Shown here piece after piece: positions 7,197-15,008 of a stretch of 22,184 bases of DNA. The stretch comes from JAEUIT01 sp034439815 (lineage in GTDB: Bacteria; Planctomycetota; Phycisphaerae; Phycisphaerales; SM1A02), in assembly GCA_034439815.1 (NCBI GenBank), contig JAWXBD010000139.1:1-22184 (forward strand), in the 5' to 3' direction. A model generated the notes under the pieces. The model worked only from the letters and a program-made list of their open reading frames with translations. It had not been told where the DNA came from and ran no database searches. Made by a program: the position numbers and the translations under genes. The first letter of the stretch is position 1, and each line of letters begins with the position of its first letter.

Positions 7197-8477
7197 ATGA
7201 AGCTTATGAGAACGCTCACCCACATGCTCCGCGCCCGATCAGTCGCACCGCTCGTCGCGCTCAGCATCCTCATCATGGGCGGCAGCGTGCACACGACAGC
7301 CACCACGTGTGCGGCACAGGTGACGCCGACGATGGCGTCGATCATGCTGTGCAATCAGTGGACGGATGCCGCGCTGACACCAAGTCAGCACGAGCTCATG
7401 GAACGGGCACTCGCTGCCGCTTCGGCGATGCCGGTGGATCCGCACATCAAGGATCGGTCCCGCGCGCAAGAAGCAGTGGTTGCGACGTACCTGCGGCTGA
7501 AGCAGCCACAACGCGCCTTGGCGGCGATCCAGACAATCGACAACTGGCGGCGCGGCGCGGCGTACGCCGACTTCGCGGGCTATTTGGCGGAGCATCATCC
7601 GCGAGTCGACATCACGCACTATCTCGATCAGGCGTCGGCAATCGCAGACTCCGTCGAGGACTGGCGCCGAGATCTGATCCGGGTCAAGATTGGCAAGGTC
7701 TACGCCTGGCATGGACAGAGTGACAAGGCCGCTGCTTCCGAGGCCGGCGTCGTCGATGCCGAGGCCGGCAAGCTGCATGCCGTCGCGGCGAGGCGCATGG
7801 ACGTGGATCAGTTCGATGCACTGATGACAGCGCTCGCGGCAATTGTCGCGACGAAGAACTTTGATCAGATCCGCAATGTCGCTGACGCATATGTCGAGCT
7901 GTTCGCGGGGAGCTACGCCGACGACTCGCGCCGCACGACGGTCGAACGCGCGTTCCGCGCTGCGTGGCCAACGATGCCCGCGGCCCTGCGCGTTTACTGG
8001 ACCGTGCAGCTCGTCGACGCGGCGCTCGCGCACGATGATCTTGCGAAGGCAGTTGAGCTGTTGCACGAAGCAGAGTTGATTCTTGGCGAAGGTCGATGGC
8101 CGGCGGAATCCGCTGTGCCGACGCTGGGGGTGCTCGCGGAACGCTGGGCGCAGGCTGGCGAACGGGAGCACGCCAACACTCTGATCGCTGCGGCGCGCGC
8201 CCGTTTCGAGGCGGAGGAAGCGACGATCATCAACATCGACCGTGCGTCGGCGCTGCGGCCTGTCGCCGAAGCATTGCACACCATGGGCGACACCGAGGCG
8301 TGCCTGGCCCTGTACGCGTCGGTCCTCGAAGTCGGCGTCGTCAATCCAAACTCACGTCCGCGCGCCGAAGATTTGGTCGCCACATGCTGCTCCATGGCGC
8401 TGCATGGAGTCACGCCTGACGAGCCCATTGCGAACCGGATTCGCCAGATTCAACAGGGACTGGCCTCGCCATGGTGA
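7197..8477 (+). CDS. Exported helical-repeat (TPR-like) protein, first gene of the TonB operon
   Basis: A 426-residue protein of a family I cannot name. It begins MKLMRTLTHMLRARS followed by a hydrophobic stretch (VAPLVALSILIMGG) and a likely cleavage near residues 35-40 (TCAAQ), so it is periplasmic or surface-bound. The rest is almost wholly alpha-helical, with TPR-like A-rich helix pairs such as AVVATYLRLKQPQRALAAIQ and DDLAKAVELLHEAELILGEG. ATG 7197 is preferred over 7158 because the earlier start lies inside the inverted repeat; ATG 7206 is also possible, and no clear Shine-Dalgarno is seen. Its stop overlaps the start region of the TonB-dependent receptor (TGATG), so the two are probably translated together. 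A role as periplasmic partner of the receptor system is inferred only from position. Confidence 0.7.
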   Translation: MKLMRTLTHMLRARSVAPLVALSILIMGGSVHTTATTCAAQVTPTMASIMLCNQWTDAALTPSQHELMERALAAASAMPVDPHIKDRSRAQEAVVATYLRLKQPQRALAAIQTIDNWRRGAAYADFAGYLAEHHPRVDITHYLDQASAIADSVEDWRRDLIRVKIGKVYAWHGQSDKAAASEAGVVDAEAGKLHAVAARRMDVDQFDALMTALAAIVATKNFDQIRNVADAYVELFAGSYADDSRRTTVERAFRAAWPTMPAALRVYWTVQLVDAALAHDDLAKAVELLHEAELILGEGRWPAESAVPTLGVLAERWAQAGEREHANTLIAAARARFEAEEATIINIDRASALRPVAEALHTMGDTEACLALYASVLEVGVVNPNSRPRAEDLVATCCSMALHGVTPDEPIANRIRQIQQGLASPW

Positions 8478-11476
8478 TGCGGAACACGAACTGCTGGCTC
8501 GCGTCCGGCATCGCGTTCGTGGTGAGTGCCGGCGCGTCGGCGCAGCAGGCCGGATCCATTCGCGGTGTGGTCTACGACAAGGACTACGACGCTCCGCTGG
8601 CGCTGGCGCAGGTGCTGGTTGTCGAGACGGGACAGCGCGTGACGACGACCGATCAGGGAACGTTCGTCATCACCGATGTGCGCCCGGGTACCTACACGCT
8701 GGCGTTCACGAAAGCGGGATACGAGCGTCAGGTGAAGACCGAGGTTGTCGTCAACGCCGGTGGACTCACCGACGTCAATAGCTCGCTCGCCGGCGAGTTC
8801 ACGGAGATGGAAGAGTTTGTCGTGCAGGATGTGCAGATCGGGGGCGGGGAAGCAGCGCTGCTCAAACTGCGCTTCGAAAGCCCGTCACTGCTCGACTCGA
8901 TCAGCGCCGACTTGATGAGCAAGGCCGGCGCGAGTGACGCTGGGGCGGCGCTCAATCTGGTGGCCGGCGCCACGGTGCAGGATGGCAAGTATGCCGTCAT
9001 CCGCGGCCTTCCCGATCGCTACGTGAGTTCGCAGCTCAACGGCGCCCGCCTGCCGACTGCTGACGAAGACAAGCGAGCGGTTGAACTCGATCAGTTTCCT
9101 GCGGCGGTCATCGACAGCATCCAGGTGAGCAAAACGTTTACGCCGGACCAGCAGGGCGACGCGTCGGGCGGTGCCGTGAACGTCGTGCTGAAGGAGATCC
9201 CGAAAGAGACCTCGTTCCAGTTCAAGGCGCAGGTTGGCTACAACTCGCAGGTGCGGCGCCGCAAGGATTTCCTCACGTACGACGGCAGCGGGTTTGACTT
9301 CTTCGGGGGAGACGACGGTCGGCGCGACCAGCAGCTCGACAAGCTCGGCGAGAACTGGGACGGCGCCGCGGGCGTTGGCCTCGGTGATGCGCCAACGGAT
9401 TCAAAGTGGGCATTGTCCGGGGGAGGCTCGTACGACCTCACCGACGACGTAAGGATCGGCGGCTTCGCGAGCATCTTCTACGAGCGCGACAGCGCCTACT
9501 TCGACAACGGTGTCAACGATTCGTATTGGGTGACGACACCCGGCAATGGTCTGACGCCCGAAACGCTGCAGGGGACGCCAACGGATGGCGACTTCAAGAC
9601 ACGACTCCTCGACGTCACACAGGGATCGGAGTCGGTGCAGTGGGGCGGCCTCGGGACACTGGGAATCGAAAGTGAGAACCACAAGCTTGGTGTGACGTTT
9701 CTCGCCACCACGAGCGCTGAAGACAAGGCGACGCTCGCTGAGAATACGCGCGGCAAGGCGTACTACTTTCCCGGCTACGACCCGAACGATCCCACGGCCG
9801 AGGGCAACACGCCGGAGAATCTCAAGGCCTCTCCGTACACGCGTCTTGAAACGCTCGAGTACACGGAGCGCAAGACGCAATCGCTGATTCTGAATGGCAA
9901 GCACTCGCTCGCCTTCGATGCGCTCGGCTTCGATGACGAAGGAATCATTCGCGCTCCGATCTTTGACTGGACCGTCTCGAAAAGCTCAGCGAATCTGGAT
10001 CAGCCGGACAAGCGGCAGTTCGCCTCGCTCTGGCTGCCGGAATCGTTCAACCCGGGGTTTCCGCCGTTCCTTCCGCCGTTCACCTCACCGGCGGAATACT
10101 TTCCATTCAAGCCGGATGCGAACTTCACGCTCGGCAATTTTCAGCGCATCTGGAAGACGATCGACGAAGAGAGCGAGCAGTACGCGCTCAACCTCAAGAT
10201 TCCGTTCGCGCAGTGGACAGACGACATCGGATACGTGAAGTTCGGCTACTTCCGTGACGACGTCGATCGATCATTCAATCAGGACACCTTCAGCAACTTC
10301 AACGACAACAGCTCGTCGCCCGGGGAATGGGAGACGCCGTGGAGCGAGGTGTTCCCGTCGGAACCGCATCCCATCACCGACGGGCCGCCGTTTGTCGATG
10401 TCGACTACGAAGGCAAGCAGCGCATTACGGCGTGGTACGCGATGGGGGATCTGCCGCTGATCAACGGGCTCAATCTCATCGGCGGCGCACGCTTTGAGTC
10501 CACCTCGATCGGCGTCGAGAACTTCGCGGAAGCCGACTCGATGTGGTTCCCGCCGGGCGCCGTGACGGGCGTCGCCTTGAGCCCGGGCGCAGCGGATGTC
10601 GACTTTGCACAGGACGATGTGCTTCCGTCGATCGGCCTCGTCTACAAGCCGATTGAGCAGGTCACGCTTCGGACGTCGTACAGCCAGACAGTGGCGCGGC
10701 AGACGTTTAAGGAACTGACGCCGATCATCCAGCAGGAGTTTCTCGGAGGACCGATCTTCATCGGCAATCCGAATCTCCAGATGAGCTCGCTGCAGAACTA
10801 TGACTTCCGCGTGGACTACACGCCGTTCGAGGGCGGACTGATTTCCGCATCGTTGTTTCACAAGGATGTTGATGGTCCGATCGAGTATGTGCAGCGCGTG
10901 GCGGAGTTCAACTTCACGTCGCCGACCAACTACCCGAAAGGCAAGCTGACGGGCCTCGAGTTCGAAGTGCGGCAGAACATGGGCGACGTGTGGGAAGCGC
11001 TCGAAGGACTGACCCTCGGCGGCAACGCCACGTTCATCGAGTCAGAGGTGACGCTTCCTGACGACGAGGCAGCCGACTTCAACAATGCGAACATCGCCGC
11101 GCCGATGGCAACGCGCGAGATGACCGGCACGCCGGAGTACCTCTACAACCTGTACGCCACACTGGACGTCAAAGAAACCGGCACGCAGCTCGGTCTCTTC
11201 TACACCGTGATCGGCGACGCGCTCATCGCCGGCGCAGGAACGTCCGACTCCAACTTCGTTCCGAGCATCTTCTCCACCACCTACGGCACACTGAATTTCA
11301 CTATCACGCAGTCGATCGGCGAGCACTTCAAGATCTTCTTCCAAGCGAAGAACCTCACGAATCCGGACATCGAGACGGTGTACCGCTCTCCCTATACCGG
11401 AGGGGACGTGCTCAACACGCGATACAGCCAGGGCATCGACTTCGCGGTGGGAGCGTCGCTTCAGTTCACATTCTGA
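8471..11476 (+). CDS. TonB-dependent outer-membrane receptor with N-terminal carboxypeptidase-regulatory-like domain
   Basis: A 1001-residue receptor of normal size. Order: signal peptide (to about residue 25, ending AGASAQQ); a carboxypeptidase-regulatory-like beta-sandwich (about 27-110) with GSIRGVVYDKD, TTTDQGTFVITDVRPGTYTL and KAGYERQVK; a possible TonB box near EEFVVQDV (about 117-124); a plug (about 130-245) with YAVIRGLPDRYVSSQLNGA, DKRAVELDQFP, IDSIQVSKTFTPD and GGAVNVVLKEIP; then a beta-barrel ending GIDFAVGASLQFTF with a terminal Phe, as expected for outer-membrane insertion. The plug is of the widespread RGLGERY/LNG subtype. It imports a ligand across the outer membrane using energy from the TonB-ExbD-channel complex encoded directly downstream. 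ATG 8471 has AGGGA at 8455-8459; ATG 8477 overlaps the upstream stop and is equally possible. The ligand cannot be deduced. Confidence 0.93.
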   Translation: MVMRNTNCWLASGIAFVVSAGASAQQAGSIRGVVYDKDYDAPLALAQVLVVETGQRVTTTDQGTFVITDVRPGTYTLAFTKAGYERQVKTEVVVNAGGLTDVNSSLAGEFTEMEEFVVQDVQIGGGEAALLKLRFESPSLLDSISADLMSKAGASDAGAALNLVAGATVQDGKYAVIRGLPDRYVSSQLNGARLPTADEDKRAVELDQFPAAVIDSIQVSKTFTPDQQGDASGGAVNVVLKEIPKETSFQFKAQVGYNSQVRRRKDFLTYDGSGFDFFGGDDGRRDQQLDKLGENWDGAAGVGLGDAPTDSKWALSGGGSYDLTDDVRIGGFASIFYERDSAYFDNGVNDSYWVTTPGNGLTPETLQGTPTDGDFKTRLLDVTQGSESVQWGGLGTLGIESENHKLGVTFLATTSAEDKATLAENTRGKAYYFPGYDPNDPTAEGNTPENLKASPYTRLETLEYTERKTQSLILNGKHSLAFDALGFDDEGIIRAPIFDWTVSKSSANLDQPDKRQFASLWLPESFNPGFPPFLPPFTSPAEYFPFKPDANFTLGNFQRIWKTIDEESEQYALNLKIPFAQWTDDIGYVKFGYFRDDVDRSFNQDTFSNFNDNSSSPGEWETPWSEVFPSEPHPITDGPPFVDVDYEGKQRITAWYAMGDLPLINGLNLIGGARFESTSIGVENFAEADSMWFPPGAVTGVALSPGAADVDFAQDDVLPSIGLVYKPIEQVTLRTSYSQTVARQTFKELTPIIQQEFLGGPIFIGNPNLQMSSLQNYDFRVDYTPFEGGLISASLFHKDVDGPIEYVQRVAEFNFTSPTNYPKGKLTGLEFEVRQNMGDVWEALEGLTLGGNATFIESEVTLPDDEAADFNNANIAAPMATREMTGTPEYLYNLYATLDVKETGTQLGLFYTVIGDALIAGAGTSDSNFVPSIFSTTYGTLNFTITQSIGEHFKIFFQAKNLTNPDIETVYRSPYTGGDVLNTRYSQGIDFAVGASLQFTF

Positions 11477-11484
11477 GCGGCGCA

Positions 11485-12348
11485 GTGCATCTCTTCAGAA
11501 CGATTCTCATGAACACGCACAGGCAATCACAACAGCATCCATCAACGAGGCGACGCAGAAGCATCGTGTTCGGACCTCTCGCCGCAGCGGGTCTCGCCGC
11601 AATCACCCTCGCGGCTGCATCGGGACAGTCATCGACCGAAGATGCGACGGCATCACCGGCGACGCTCGATCAGACCAGGCTCACCATGGGCAAGTGGATC
11701 GAGACTCAGCAGATCATCTCCAAGGAGCGCAGCGAATGGCAGCAGGGTAAAGAGCTGCTGCTGAGCCGTCTCGAGCTCGTGAAGTCCGAGGCGGTGGTGC
11801 TTGAGGAAAAGACGAAGGCGGCGCAGGAGAGCGTGATCGAGTCAGCAAAGAAGCGCGATGCGCTGCAGGCAGAGAATGATCATTTGAAAGACACCGGCAC
11901 GCAGCTTGCGACCGCTGTCTCGGCCATGGAAGCAGAGGTGCGGCGGCTCTTCGTCATGCTTCCGAAGCCGCTGCAGGAAAAGATTCAGCCGCTGTATCAG
12001 CGGGTGCCGACGGACTCGGCCGCGACGACGGTATCGGCTGCCGAGCGATTTCAAAACGTGCTCGGCATTCTCAACGAGGTCAACAAGGCGCACACCGAGA
12101 TCAGCGTGAGCTTTGAAGTGCACACGCTTGCGTCCGGCAAGCCCGCTGAAGTCAGGGTGATGTATCTGGGCCTCGCGCAGGCGTACTACGTGAGCGCAAC
12201 CGGTGAAGGCGGCATCGGACGTCCGGGCAGCGAAGGCTGGACATGGGAACCGTCGAAGGCCGTCGCGGGCGACGTGCTGAGGTCGCTCGAGATTCTGCAA
12301 GGCAAGCACTCCCCGGCATTCGTGCCGCTTCCGGTGAATATCCAATGA
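11485..12348 (+). CDS. DUF3450-type periplasmic coiled-coil protein of the TonB system
   Basis: About 287 residues. A basic N-terminus (RRRR) and a hydrophobic stretch (FGPLAAAGLAAITLAAASGQ) form a signal peptide. A long coiled coil follows (about residues 60-150: WIETQQIISKERSEWQQGKE, SRLELVKSEAVVLEEKTKAA). The C-terminal domain contains YLGLAQAYYVSATGEGGIG and GWTWEP, the pattern of the DUF3450 family, whose genes sit beside TtpC, ExbB, ExbD and TonB in marine gammaproteobacteria. It probably acts in the periplasm as a structural or regulatory partner of the channel protein. The start is uncertain: ATG 11485 is 8 bases after the receptor stop, ATG 11509 would give a shorter N-region, and neither has a good Shine-Dalgarno. 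The stop overlaps the next start (ATGA), indicating translational coupling. Confidence 0.82.
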   Translation: MHLFRTILMNTHRQSQQHPSTRRRRSIVFGPLAAAGLAAITLAAASGQSSTEDATASPATLDQTRLTMGKWIETQQIISKERSEWQQGKELLLSRLELVKSEAVVLEEKTKAAQESVIESAKKRDALQAENDHLKDTGTQLATAVSAMEAEVRRLFVMLPKPLQEKIQPLYQRVPTDSAATTVSAAERFQNVLGILNEVNKAHTEISVSFEVHTLASGKPAEVRVMYLGLAQAYYVSATGEGGIGRPGSEGWTWEPSKAVAGDVLRSLEILQGKHSPAFVPLPVNIQ

Positions 12349-13838
12349 AACTCCTCTCCGGTGTCATCATTATCGTGTGCAGTCTGTGTGTTTCGGCGCG
12401 CGGTGCGGCGCAAAGCTCTTCCGCCCCCGACGCCACTGCGCCTTCGAACACGGAGTCGATGTCGCATCTCTCGCGCTCCGCCGCCGACGAACTGGCCAGG
12501 AGCATTCAAACGTTGAACGAGCTCCGCGAGGAGATCGCCCGCGAGAAGCTTCCGCTTGCCGGCGAACTCACGGCAGCAGAAGAGCGCGTCGTCGAGCTCC
12601 GCAAGGAGTTCGAGCGCGTGACGCGCCTGATCGACGCAGGAAATCTCGAACTGCCGACGATCAAGGCCGAGTCCAAGGCGCGACAGGATGAGCTCACGTA
12701 CGTCGGCAATCTGCTCGATGAGTACGCGAAGACGTTTGCTTCGAAAGTGCACATCAGCGAGCTGCAGTACTGCGGCGAAGCGATCAAGTCCGCGACTGAC
12801 GCAGCCGCGAACACCACGCTCTCGCCATCGGAGCGGTTCACGCGGCAGATTGACTTCGTCAACGTCTCAGTCGAGCGGCTCTTCGACGTCGTGGGCGGCA
12901 TGCGCTTCCCGGGCGTTGCAGTCGACGGCGAGGGTTCGGTTGCGAACGGTCAGTTCGCTATCATCGGCCCGATCGCGCTCTTTGCGACGTCGTCGGGCGG
13001 AACCGCCGGCCTCGTCATCCCGCAGACGGGATCGGTCAATCCGCTCATCCGTCCGCTGGAAGGACCGATGCAGGCGGGCATCGCGTCAATCGTCGGTACC
13101 GGCCAGGGCATGCTGCCGCTCGACCCCTCGCTCGGCGGCGCGCTCAAGGCGCTGATCCAGAAGACCAACCTGATGCACATCTTCGAGAAGGGCGGTCCGA
13201 TCATGTGGCCGCTGCTCTTCGCATCGGTGCTGGCACTGGGAACGGTGCTGGAACGCCTGCTGTTTCTGATGATCGAACGGTGGCGCCGCGACCCCAAGGC
13301 GATGGAACGATTCTTCACCGCCGTCAGCCATGGACATCTGGACGAAGCGGTGCGTATCTCGAAAGGATCAAAGTTCTACGTCCTCCGCGCGCTCGGCTAC
13401 GCGTTGGCGCATCGCGAGGGCTCGCTTGAGAACGCACTGCTGTACGCCCAAGGGCAGGAACTCAAGCGGTTTCGTCGCGGTGTACCGATCCTCGACACGG
13501 TCATCACGCTCGCGCCGCTGCTCGGTCTCCTGGGCACCGTCGTTGGCATGATGGGTTCGTTCTCGCTGATCGGCGGTGATCTCGATTCTCCCGGTGCCAT
13601 CACCGGCGGCATTGCAGAAGCATTGATCGCGACGGCGTTCGGGCTCGGCATCGCGATCACCGCACTCTTGCCGTTCAACTTCATGAACGCCCGGCTCGAG
13701 GACGCACGGCACGAGATCGAGTCGGCCTCCACGCAGCTTGAGCTGCTCGTCCGGCCGCGCCTCGATGTCGCACACGCCAGCGTCATCGCGGACACGAAGC
13801 CGATGTCGACGCGTCACTTCGAGCTTCTGCCCTCGTAA
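12345..13838 (+). CDS. TtpC-like fusion: periplasmic coiled coil plus MotA/TolQ/ExbB proton channel
   Basis: A 497-residue inner-membrane protein that begins inside the previous stop codon (ATGA). Order: signal peptide (residues 1-25, MKLLSGVIIIVCSLCVSARG); a periplasmic coiled coil (about 45-140); a beta-rich segment with FAIIGPIALFAT and MLPLDPSLGGALKALI, the 'LP.DP..G..L' pattern of TtpC-type proteins; then a MotA/TolQ/ExbB domain with three membrane helices near 286-308, 380-405 and 424-446. The conserved segment APLLGLLGTVVGMMGSF and GGIAEALIATAFGLGIAI are intact. With ExbD it should form the proton-motive-force-driven motor that energises TonB. In the known TonB2 clusters a separate ExbB follows TtpC; here ExbD follows directly, so this protein probably serves as the only ExbB-type subunit. 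This role is inferred from gene order. Confidence 0.88.
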   Translation: MKLLSGVIIIVCSLCVSARGAAQSSSAPDATAPSNTESMSHLSRSAADELARSIQTLNELREEIAREKLPLAGELTAAEERVVELRKEFERVTRLIDAGNLELPTIKAESKARQDELTYVGNLLDEYAKTFASKVHISELQYCGEAIKSATDAAANTTLSPSERFTRQIDFVNVSVERLFDVVGGMRFPGVAVDGEGSVANGQFAIIGPIALFATSSGGTAGLVIPQTGSVNPLIRPLEGPMQAGIASIVGTGQGMLPLDPSLGGALKALIQKTNLMHIFEKGGPIMWPLLFASVLALGTVLERLLFLMIERWRRDPKAMERFFTAVSHGHLDEAVRISKGSKFYVLRALGYALAHREGSLENALLYAQGQELKRFRRGVPILDTVITLAPLLGLLGTVVGMMGSFSLIGGDLDSPGAITGGIAEALIATAFGLGIAITALLPFNFMNARLEDARHEIESASTQLELLVRPRLDVAHASVIADTKPMSTRHFELLPS

Positions 13839-13851
13839 AGGATCAATTCCC

Positions 13852-14274
13852 ATGCATAGCTCAGCACCCGCTGGCGGACCCAAGCGTGCCCGCATCGAGA
13901 TCGTTCCTCTCATTGACATCATGTTCTTTCTCCTTGCGACATTTATCATGGTGTCGCTTTCGATGACGAAGAATCAGGGCGTCCGCGTCTCGCTGCCGAC
14001 TGCGTCGAGTTCGGCATCGCTCGGCGACAAGAAGGAGATGGACAAGGCCGTCACGCTCAGCGTCAGTGACAAGGGCGAGGTGTTCTACAACAAGGAAAAG
14101 ATCTCGATCGCGCAGCTTCCAATGAAGCTGCAGACGCTGAAGACGACGTCGACCGATCCGAAGGTCATCATCAACAGCGATGCCGGGGCCGACTTCAAGC
14201 ACGTTATCGCGGTACTTGACGAAGTGCGTCGGATCGGGATCGCCAAGGTTGGCATCAACACGGAGCGGAAGTAG
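13852..14274 (+). CDS. exbD: ExbD-family biopolymer transport protein
   Basis: A 140-residue ExbD/TolR protein of usual length. It has a short cytoplasmic N-terminus, a single membrane helix (about residues 17-40, IVPLIDIMFFLLATFIMVSL) holding the essential membrane aspartate (Asp22), and a periplasmic domain with AVTLSVSDKGEVFYNKEKIS and DPKVIINSDAGADFKHVIAV. The start is set by AAGGA 8 bases upstream of ATG 13852, 13 bases after the upstream stop. It is the proton-translocating stator partner of the preceding channel protein and contacts the TonB protein encoded 2 bases further on. The KVIINSDAGADF and VLDEVRRIGIAKVGINTE segments are typical of ExbD. Confidence 0.93.
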   Translation: MHSSAPAGGPKRARIEIVPLIDIMFFLLATFIMVSLSMTKNQGVRVSLPTASSSASLGDKKEMDKAVTLSVSDKGEVFYNKEKISIAQLPMKLQTLKTTSTDPKVIINSDAGADFKHVIAVLDEVRRIGIAKVGINTERK

Positions 14275-14276
14275 CG

Positions 14277-14990
14277 ATGGCACGCATCCTCATTGGTGTC
14301 ATCAGCGCGCTCATGCTGCATACGGGGTTCGTCCTGTTCGGTGGATACTTCTTTCCCGGCGCCCGGCATGACGGGCAGACCGTGCAGGAGGTGGATCTGT
14401 TGGGCGACGAACCTCTCGCGCCGTTGCCGGAGGAGGAACCGAAGGAGCCCGAAGACGAGGAAGAGATCGAGGACGTGGCACGCGAGGAGCCGCCGGATGC
14501 TGCTGAACTCCTCAAGAACCTCGATGTCGCCCCGCAGATTGATGCTCCTGAACTGGAAGCGGCGAGCTTGAGCGCTTTGGCGGCCGCGCTGGATGGTCAG
14601 GGCGGGACTGGCGGCGATTTCGCGGAGACGCTCAGCTTTGCGTCGGGCGGCCGTATCGGCGGCATGGGCGGGAAGGACGACGGACTGCGCGAGAAGCTCG
14701 AAGGCGCGTTCAGTCTCAGCGAGATCGATCAGAAGCCGCGGGCGATCTTTCAGGCGACGGCCACCTATCCGGCGGCGCTGCGCTCGAAGAAGCTCGAAGG
14801 TGTGGTCACCGTGATCTTCGTCGTCGATGCCGTCGGCAAAGTCCAGGATCCGCGCGTTGAAAAGGCTTCGTTGCCGGCGTTCGAGAAGCCCGCGCTTGAC
14901 GCGGTGAAGAAGTGGAAGTTTGAACCGGCTGTGAAAGCGGGAGAGCGCGTCTCATGCAAGATGCGCGTGGGCATCCGCTTTCAACCGTAG
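14277..14990 (+). CDS. tonB: Energy transducer TonB
   Basis: A 237-residue TonB. One N-terminal membrane helix (about residues 5-28, LIGVISALMLHTGFVLFGGY) with the conserved His (H15) anchors it in the inner membrane. The periplasm-spanning linker is acidic and Glu/Pro-rich (PLPEEEPKEPEDEEE) instead of the usual Lys-Pro repeats. The C-terminal TonB domain (about 150-237) carries ATYPAALRSKKLEGVVTVIF, VDAVGKVQDPRV and ALDAVKKWKFEPAVKAGERV, all normal for the fold that binds the receptor's TonB box. It starts 2 bases after the exbD stop, so the two are co-translated. Its presence beside one receptor suggests a dedicated rather than shared energy system, which is inference. Confidence 0.92.
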   Translation: MARILIGVISALMLHTGFVLFGGYFFPGARHDGQTVQEVDLLGDEPLAPLPEEEPKEPEDEEEIEDVAREEPPDAAELLKNLDVAPQIDAPELEAASLSALAAALDGQGGTGGDFAETLSFASGGRIGGMGGKDDGLREKLEGAFSLSEIDQKPRAIFQATATYPAALRSKKLEGVVTVIFVVDAVGKVQDPRVEKASLPAFEKPALDAVKKWKFEPAVKAGERVSCKMRVGIRFQP

Positions 14991-15008
14991 ACCGCAGAAA
15001 GATCAATC

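Noticed and set aside
5280..7223. Long open frame on the minus strand (647 codons) opposite the beta-helix protein
   Set aside because: The plus strand encodes a signal peptide, beta-helix and dockerin; the antisense product is low-complexity and without motifs.
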